DNA from: Scatomonas sp963930955
GTDB lineage: Bacteria > Bacillota > Clostridia > Lachnospirales > Lachnospiraceae
Direction of reading: 5' to 3'
NCBI GenBank assembly: GCA_963930955.1
Contig: OZ006967.1
Coordinates: 186,001 to 250,000 of the forward strand
Length of the DNA stretch: 64,000 nt
Shown piece after piece: positions 59,262-64,000 of the stretch. The translations under genes and the position numbers were made by a program. Below the pieces are notes generated by a model. The model searched no databases, was not told the origin of the DNA, and saw only the letters and a list, made by a program, of their open reading frames with translations. Position 1 is the first letter of the stretch, and the number at the start of each line of letters is the position of its first letter.

Positions 59262-59309
59262 AACACCCTTGCAGGAAAAACGCCTGCCCTCTCAAAGAAA
59301 GGAAAGGCT

Positions 59310-59477
59310 ATGGGAAAATATCACTTGTATCTTAGTGAGGAAGAAAGGCAGCTTGTACTCCACGCTCTGATTGACTTCCGCAATAAGTTACTTGCGGCGG
59401 GCAGATATACGGACTGCGTGGACGAGCTGCTGATAAAGGTCATGTACGCAAAGACGAAAAAGATAAAAATACGGTAA
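59310..59477 (+). CDS. Small transposon-associated protein preceding TnpV
   Basis: A 55-residue protein MGKYHLYLSEEERQLVLHAL then IDFRNKLLAAGRYTDCVDELLIKV and a lysine-rich end. It follows AAAGGAAAGG. I recall the same small gene directly upstream of tnpV in Clostridia transposons. Function unknown. Confidence 0.75.
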   Translation: MGKYHLYLSEEERQLVLHALIDFRNKLLAAGRYTDCVDELLIKVMYAKTKKIKIR

Positions 59478-59491
59478 TGGAGGGAATGACA

Positions 59492-59866
59492 ATGACGAAA
59501 TCAATCTTTGAACAGTTGGGCGGCGCTTATGAACAGCAGGGGGATTATCTTCTCCCCTGCCTTACCGTGCCAGACGAAAAAGAACAGCCGATAGGCGTAT
59601 GGGGGCAGCGGCACTTGCGGTGTCTGAAAGAGTACCGCAGAGCCACCTACATAACCCTGCTCACAAGCGGCAGGCTGAACGCCTACCTTGCCGACATCGA
59701 CAGGCAGGCGCAGGAGCGCATGGAAAGGCTCACGGAGCAGATGAAACGGGCGCAAGGTATCACAGAGCAGCTAAAGGCGGAAAACGCTTTAGAATGGGTG
59801 CAGAGAATGTATAACATACGGGCGTGTGCAAGGGGGATTGTGGAGAGGGAGATTATTTATACTTAA
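59492..59866 (+). CDS. tnpV: TnpV-type transposon-encoded protein
   Basis: A 124-residue protein: MTKSIFEQLGGAYEQQGDYL, then GVWGQRHLRCLKEYRRATYITLLTSG, a charged helix QAQERMERLTEQMKRAQG, and ENALEWVQRMYNIRACA. It matches TnpV of the Tn4451/Tn4453 group. Start 59492 lies seven bases after GGAGGG. Role in transposition is not defined. Confidence 0.88.
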   Translation: MTKSIFEQLGGAYEQQGDYLLPCLTVPDEKEQPIGVWGQRHLRCLKEYRRATYITLLTSGRLNAYLADIDRQAQERMERLTEQMKRAQGITEQLKAENALEWVQRMYNIRACARGIVEREIIYT

Positions 59867-60001
59867 AAAATGTAACGCATATAATTGTAAAACTGTGGCG
59901 GATAGGGATAAATTCCTTATCCGTCATTTTCTATTCGCTGTAAGCTGCTTGAATACGGCATTTTGACACCAATACATTCGCTATTCAGTTATCGTAATCC
60001 C

Positions 60002-60048
60002 TTGACTTTTTGAACGATGTTCAGTATAATGTTTTTGAACATTGTTCA
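60002..60048 (+). promoter_or_regulatory. Promoter with two TetR-type operators
   Basis: TTGACT (60002-60007) and TATAAT (60025-60030), 17-base spacer. TGAACGATGTTCA (60011-60023) fills the spacer and TGAACATTGTTCA (60036-60048) covers the transcript start; both are 5-3-5 palindromes 25 bases apart. The arrangement fits autorepression by the TetR protein encoded next. Confidence 0.88.
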
Positions 60049-60062
60049 GTAGGAGGCGTAGC

Positions 60063-60635
60063 GTGGATAATAAAGAAGCAATCATACAGGAAACGATTAA
60101 ACTTATCGAAGAAAAAGGCGAGCGTTTAGATGAAATTACAGTGCGTGAAATATGCAAAAGAGCCAGCGTTGGCTTAGGTCTTGTGAATTATCATTTTGGA
60201 AATAAAGAGAAACTTATTGAGCAATGTATTGAGCGTATGATAAACGGAACGGTTAAGCGATTTCAGAATATACGGGAGAAAACGGACAGTTTTACCTCCT
60301 TTGAAAAGTTGGAATATCTCAGCAATATGACACTTGATTTTCTGTTTGAACATTATGCTGTTTCCAAAATTTCCATTCTTACCGACATGCAGTCACCGAA
60401 AGAAGGTGACAATACTTACAGAACTTATGAGGCGTATCTTCCGATTGTTGCCGCCTGCCGTCCTGACCTTGATGAAGCGGCAATAAAGAGAAAAACACTG
60501 TATTTGATTACCGTTATGCAGCAAATGTTCCTGCGATATGAAATCATATCACAAATATTGGGGATTGACCTTAGACAGAAAGAAAACCGCAAGAACTTTC
60601 ATACACAAGTTTTACACGACATTTTGGAGGTATAA
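60063..60635 (+). CDS. TetR/AcrR-family repressor
   Basis: A 190-residue repressor starting with GTG at 60063 after AGGAGG: MDNKEAIIQETIKLIEEKGE, then the HTH ITVREICKRASVGLGLVNYHFGNKEKLIEQCI. The ligand-binding helices follow. Two matching palindromes lie in its promoter. It is co-transcribed with a flavoprotein-type oxidoreductase, the usual target of such control. Confidence 0.93.
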   Translation: MDNKEAIIQETIKLIEEKGERLDEITVREICKRASVGLGLVNYHFGNKEKLIEQCIERMINGTVKRFQNIREKTDSFTSFEKLEYLSNMTLDFLFEHYAVSKISILTDMQSPKEGDNTYRTYEAYLPIVAACRPDLDEAAIKRKTLYLITVMQQMFLRYEIISQILGIDLRQKENRKNFHTQVLHDILEV

Positions 60636-60638
60636 AGA

Positions 60639-61355
60639 TTGAATATCACAGTGATAAACGGAACAGAGAAACACGGTGTTACCTACCGATTGAAAGAGAT
60701 GTTTTTAACTGAGTTTAGGGATGAAGCGAATATTACAGAATATTATCTTCCAAAAGATTGTCCAAACTTCTGTGTTGGTTGCTTGAACTGCACATTAAAG
60801 GGCGAAAAAACTTGCAAGGACGCTGAATACATTAGAAAAATGGATGAATCGCTTTTAAAAGCGGATTTGATTGTAATGACTTCTCCTGCATATGTGTTTC
60901 ATGTTACGGGAGCAATGAAAGCATTGCTTGACCATTTTGCTTACCGATGGATGCCACACCGCCCTGCTCCTGAAATGTTTGGGAAGCGGGCAGTCATCAT
61001 AACACAGTGCTTGGGTAGCGGAGCAAAATCTGCAGCGAAAGATATAAAGCACAGTTTATCTTGGTGGGGGATTTCCGAGATCGGGATATTTACTGGGGCG
61101 TTGATGAGCGATATTGTTTGGGAAAAACTTTCTAAAAAGAAACAAACTAAACTCACAGGAAAAGTTCAAAAACTATCCAAGAAGTTTGCACATATGGATT
61201 ACACAAAATCCGCACACACGAATTTGATTACGAAAATTAAGTTTTTCTTCTGCCGTATGATACAGAAATCCATACATAAATCCGACCCCGAATACCTTGA
61301 TGGAAAGTATTGGGCGGAGCAAGGTTGGCTCGATGGCGGTAAACCGTGGAAATAG
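60639..61355 (+). CDS. NAD(P)H-dependent flavodoxin-like oxidoreductase
   Basis: A 238-residue flavodoxin-fold reductase with TTG start at 60639, eight bases after GGAGG. MNITVINGTEKHGVTYRLKE, CPNFCVGCLNCTLKGEKTC (cysteine cluster), IVMTSPAYVFHVTGAMKALLDHFAYRW (FMN-binding loop) and IITQCLGSGAKSA mark the NADPH-FMN reductase / multimeric flavodoxin group. It probably reduces quinones, nitro compounds or similar inducers of the TetR protein. Confidence 0.85.
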   Translation: MNITVINGTEKHGVTYRLKEMFLTEFRDEANITEYYLPKDCPNFCVGCLNCTLKGEKTCKDAEYIRKMDESLLKADLIVMTSPAYVFHVTGAMKALLDHFAYRWMPHRPAPEMFGKRAVIITQCLGSGAKSAAKDIKHSLSWWGISEIGIFTGALMSDIVWEKLSKKKQTKLTGKVQKLSKKFAHMDYTKSAHTNLITKIKFFFCRMIQKSIHKSDPEYLDGKYWAEQGWLDGGKPWK

Positions 61356-61367
61356 TGAGGGGACAAT

Positions 61368-61562
61368 ATGGAAAAAATAAATTCTGAATGGGTATGTTGC
61401 CCTGTTTGTGGAAATAAAACTCGTGACAAAATACGGAAGGATACTGTTTTGGTGCATTATCCTCTTTATTGCCCGAAATGCAAACGAGAAACTTTAATCA
61501 ATGCGAAAAAATTACATATAACTGTCATCAAAGAGCCAGACGCACAGACGCAGAGCCGATGA
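61368..61562 (+). CDS. Cysteine-rich KTR-domain protein
   Basis: A 64-residue protein with two CxxC knuckles (CCPVCGNKTRDKIRKD and YCPKCKRETLI). CPxCxNKTR is the mark of cysteine-rich KTR proteins, which abound as cargo on conjugative elements. Third gene of the TetR operon; the stop lies inside the terminator stem. Confidence 0.88.
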   Translation: MEKINSEWVCCPVCGNKTRDKIRKDTVLVHYPLYCPKCKRETLINAKKLHITVIKEPDAQTQSR

Positions 61563-61603
61563 ACTTGTGAGATATTTCACAGATCATCGGCTCTTTCTTT
61601 TTC
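61554..61603 (+). terminator. Terminator of the TetR-oxidoreductase-KTR operon
   Basis: GAGCCGATGA and TCATCGGCTC form a perfect 10-bp stem, followed by TTTCTTTTT. Confidence 0.85.
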
Positions 61604-61682
61604 GGATAGTGTTTATCAGTCCGCCCAGTCCGCCATATAAAAAAACGGAGTTTTGACGGACTGTATTGTTATGCCCTAATGC

Positions 61683-61719
61683 TCCCTCTAAACCCGTTTT
61701 GAGTTTGGAGGGATTTTTT
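61683..61719 (+). terminator. Second hairpin with T run
   Basis: CCCTCTAAAC pairs with GTTTGGAGGG (one mismatch), followed by ATTTTTTG. From here to 62019 no gene is seen. Confidence 0.65.
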
Positions 61720-61915
61720 GCGTCTTTCTTCACTTTCTATCCTGCCGCTGATCCGTGCGGCGTTCTACATATTACCAGACAGAAACGAGGATAATCTGTT
61801 AAAAAATTCCTTGTTTTGATATGGCTCTTTTATGCACTAAAAGGGATTTTTCTTTTTACAAATCATATAACAAGATGTTCTTTCTACAACACATCTCTTT
61901 ACTGTATTTTTTTTA

Positions 61916-61963
61916 ACACAAAAAATAGAAGCCAATAACCATTATGATTATTGACTTCTTTAT
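61916..61963 (-). terminator. Terminator of the minus-strand element genes
   Basis: On the minus strand AGAAGTCAATAA pairs with TTATTGGCTTCT (one mismatch), followed by ATTTTTTG. Confidence 0.65.
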
Positions 61964-62019
61964 AATATTTTCTGCTATATCAAAGCTCGCTGTATATAAC
62001 AAAGACAGATATATCCCCG

Positions 62020-62286
62020 TCATTTAATCGGCAGATTTTGAATCACAGTCTCTATCCTCTTCACATCATATGGCGGTATCAGATTAAGCGAAACCCTTGC
62101 TTTATCAATAAGATAAGTCACGCCGCCCTGCTTATTTACTTCTTTTCTCCTGCATAACTCCGGATATTTCTTGCTGAAATTTGCCAGCCGGCGTTTTAAA
62201 CTGACATTATAAGTATAGATATTAACCTGATCCTCTGTTTCGTTAAACAGTATGATCGTTTCTTTTTCTGACTTCGTAAGCTTCAA
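62020..62286 (-). CDS. Small conjugative-element protein, family not recognised
   Basis: An 88-residue protein (MKLTKSEKETIILFNETEDQ, then VSLKRRLANFSKKYPELCRR and GGVTYLIDKARVSLNLIPPY). The start is taken as TTG at 62286 because GGGGGGAG precedes it; an ATG seven codons earlier lacks a ribosome site. Basic and probably DNA- or RNA-associated. Next to YodL-type genes of a conjugative element. Confidence 0.6.
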   Translation of the reverse strand: MKLTKSEKETIILFNETEDQVNIYTYNVSLKRRLANFSKKYPELCRRKEVNKQGGVTYLIDKARVSLNLIPPYDVKRIETVIQNLPIK

Positions 62287-62365
62287 ATTCTCCCCCCTTC
62301 CTATCATATGAACTGGACGTTTATCTACTCAGGCATATAAACTATCGCCTTACGAATTATACGTT

Positions 62366-62391
62366 AAAAAAGTGCCATCGCGATGAGGCTT
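62366..62391. terminator. Bidirectional hairpin terminator
   Basis: CATCGCGATG at the apex and GCC/GGC below form the stem, with A6 on one side and T6 on the other, so it can stop transcription from both directions. Confidence 0.75.
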
Positions 62392-62423
62392 TTTTATTAT
62401 AAAACACACCTGGGCTAGCCCGA

Positions 62424-63293
62424 TCAGATCTTCTCCCTTACCATCTGTTGCTCCAGATACTTAGGGAGAGGCTTTCCAGATCGTTTTGCAATAGCAATCT
62501 GTTTCTCCCGAAGTCTTTTTATAACAGACATGCGTTTTTTAGGTTTCTTTTCCGGATCCGGGAATGCCTTCCCAGGATGATCTTTCTGATGATTCACACA
62601 CCCATCTATAGCATCATAATTAACTTCCATCCCGGATTCCCAGCTTCTCTCATAGTGACCATTCTCATATGCTTTCTGCCATAGCTCCAGTCTTTTCACC
62701 CCATCAGGTTTATTCTGTTTTTCAACAGCATCAGCTTCTTTTATCTGATTATTTCGCATATACCCATGAAGGATTTCTTTTGTCTGCTGATCAAATCCAT
62801 TTCCGCACTCTTCCATAATCTTCTTCCCATAACAATCAAGAATCACTCTTGTGGTTTGACGGTGATAGTCCTGATGTTCCATAAGAAAGAATTGTCGCCC
62901 ATCTATGATGATCTCATCCGCAGCCATCCAGTTTCCTTCCATGCCGTCAATTCTGTAATCTTTCGTATCCAGCGTCACAAGCGCCCCTGATGAGTTGATC
63001 CGTATAAAACCGGAAATCCTTCTGGGCGTATTCTCATCCACATAAAAGCAGGATACTTCTCCATCTCGATTCACAACAATGACGTCACTGACGTCTCTTA
63101 TATCGGCAGTTCTTTCCCATATATCCATTATCGCTTCTCTTGCGGAAAGATTTGAAATATGGATCTGACGGTAGAAGTCAATCCGTATCTGTCGGTTTTC
63201 ACTCTTTAACTGATCATACGGTTTTTTCCACAGATCTTTCCCGGCAGTATTGAAATCTACACGATACAATGCATACTGATCAGTTCTCATCAT
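62424..63293 (-). CDS. YodL/DUF4316-like conjugative-element protein
   Basis: A 289-residue soluble protein. The N-terminus (DQYALYRVDFNTAGKDLWKKPYDQLKS) resembles the YodL domain, and the basic C-terminus (KKPKKRMSVIKRLREKQIAIAKRSGKPLP) resembles DUF4316. Both occur in accessory proteins of Tn916-like and related elements of gut Firmicutes. Its start overlaps the TTRAP-like gene by 14 bases. Function unknown. Confidence 0.7.
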   Translation of the reverse strand: MMRTDQYALYRVDFNTAGKDLWKKPYDQLKSENRQIRIDFYRQIHISNLSAREAIMDIWERTADIRDVSDVIVVNRDGEVSCFYVDENTPRRISGFIRINSSGALVTLDTKDYRIDGMEGNWMAADEIIIDGRQFFLMEHQDYHRQTTRVILDCYGKKIMEECGNGFDQQTKEILHGYMRNNQIKEADAVEKQNKPDGVKRLELWQKAYENGHYERSWESGMEVNYDAIDGCVNHQKDHPGKAFPDPEKKPKKRMSVIKRLREKQIAIAKRSGKPLPKYLEQQMVREKI

Positions 63294-63546
63294 CGTCCTC
63301 CTTTATATTATTCAGATACTCCCTCAGATCCAGGGAATAGAAATAATCATCTTCCACCTGCTGCAGTTTCTCTATTGTGGATGACAATAAGAGGATCATC
63401 TCTTCATCAGAGACATCTTCCTTCGTATCTTCTAAGACATCCAGTGTACCCTTTAGGATATCTATAGTTTCTTCCCTGGTTCTGGCAGCATAAGCGGCCA
63501 CCAGCGTTAATTCATCTTCATCAAACCGTGTCTGCCTCATAAACAT
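63280..63546 (-). CDS. Transposon-transfer assisting protein (TTRAP-like)
   Basis: An 88-residue acidic protein (RFDEDELTLVAAYAARTREETIDIL, LSSTIEKLQQVEDDYFYSLDL) that fits the TTRAP family of conjugative transposons. The start may be at residue 3 (MRQTRF). It overlaps both neighbours, so the three genes form one operon. Confidence 0.8.
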   Translation of the reverse strand: MFMRQTRFDEDELTLVAAYAARTREETIDILKGTLDVLEDTKEDVSDEEMILLLSSTIEKLQQVEDDYFYSLDLREYLNNIKEDDDEN

Positions 63547-64000
63547 TCCTCCCTTCTCTTGAGCGTGATCTTTACTTCTTTACTTTCATTCTTTGGTACG
63601 GTTCTTGCCGCTTCACGGGCTTTCAGTTCCTTTTCAGCCTCCGCTATCGCTTTCTGCACATGAACATTTTCCCGAAAATAAGGAATTGAATTAATTGTTT
63701 CTTTCTGGATACGGTTTCCACTGACCAGCTCAAATTCACCTTCATAATCACTTCCATCCTTCAGATCGAATCCAATACACTTTATTCCATGCATCCGCTC
63801 CAGCGGAATGCTGTCATAAATCCGAAAAGCTTCCTGCAGTGACAAATCCTGATGGTACTCTCCCAGAACGGGAAATTCTGAACACTCAGCCACATAAAAC
63901 CGGATATTGGAGTCTTCATCCAAGTGACTGACCCTCTCTGTCAGCTGACCTATTCCCAGCTCTGCCTTTCTTTCCAGTGCAAAAGCCGGAAGTTCTGTAA
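63537..64000 (-). CDS. LPD16/YodL-type conjugative-element protein (5' end beyond window)
   Basis: The frame is open to the window edge (FALERKAELGIGQLTERVSH then LDEDSNIRFYVAECSEFPVL). The segment IRFYVAECSEFPVLGEYH with SIPLERMHGIKCIGFDL fits the LPD16 domain that ends many large YodL-type proteins. The tail is rich in Lys and Glu. Only the last 154 or so residues are visible. Confidence 0.75.
   Translation of the reverse strand, partial: TELPAFALERKAELGIGQLTERVSHLDEDSNIRFYVAECSEFPVLGEYHQDLSLQEAFRIYDSIPLERMHGIKCIGFDLKDGSDYEGEFELVSGNRIQKETINSIPYFRENVHVQKAIAEAEKELKAREAARTVPKNESKEVKITLKRREECL

Noticed and set aside
1..64000. CRISPR arrays, rRNA and tRNA genes
   Set aside because: No regularly spaced repeats and no rRNA or complete tRNA sequence were seen on either strand.

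Overview
The window reads as a chromosome segment of a gut-type anaerobic Firmicute, most likely Lachnospiraceae (Blautia-like; inferred). Support comes from the rpmG-secE-nusG order, strong AGGAGG ribosome sites, a Gram-positive LexA box, a YolD-like partner after a Y-family polymerase, and Clostridia-type integrative elements. No rRNA, tRNA or CRISPR array was found.

The left half (1 to about 33 kb) is GC-rich and mostly orderly, largely on the minus strand. It carries rpmG-secE-nusG (nusG cut by the window edge), an AlkD-like repair protein, a two-part membrane protein and a YitT protein. A 2-aminoethylphosphonate module follows (phnW-phnX) with a frameshifted RpiR-type regulator and two copies of a palindrome that is probably its operator. 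Next is an operon of lipoprotein hydrolase, STAS protein, single-module C-A-T-R NRPS and membrane SpoIIE phosphatase with an RsbW-like kinase domain. This looks like a small aldehyde-forming biosynthetic cluster with its own partner-switching parts. After it come a LexA-controlled Y-family polymerase pair, a glycogen debranching enzyme, a truncated URO-D-family gene divergent from a PucR regulator, and a six-gene operon (amino-acid ABC importer, cytidylate-kinase-like protein, class III aminotransferase, iron alcohol dehydrogenase) preceded by a structured, terminator-containing leader. An ABC exporter, a metallophosphoesterase lacking a start codon and a D-lyxose-isomerase-like cupin close this half.

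From about 33 kb rightward the DNA is more AT-rich and is a mosaic of mobile DNA and gene fragments: a partial second copy of the ABC operon, an HxlR remnant, a DUF4143 fragment, a Fic protein, several small regulators, and three copies of one IS3-family element. One IS3 copy is broken and carries an IS21-family element with a frameshifted istB. One splits an HTH/zinc-ribbon regulator and one splits an alpha/beta hydrolase. A 1725-bp MTnSag1-like element with lnu(C) has perfect 8-bp target duplications. A Tn916-type integrase with excision-type small genes lies at 47.8-49.6 kb. At 56-59.9 kb there is a mobilization module (MobC, relaxase, MazG-like protein, ThyX, TnpV), then a TetR/oxidoreductase pair with paired operators, and at the right edge the accessory end of another conjugative element (TTRAP, YodL/DUF4316-like, LPD16-like genes).

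Regulatory sites were read by eye from spacing and symmetry. Gene functions rest on remembered family motifs and were not checked by database search.
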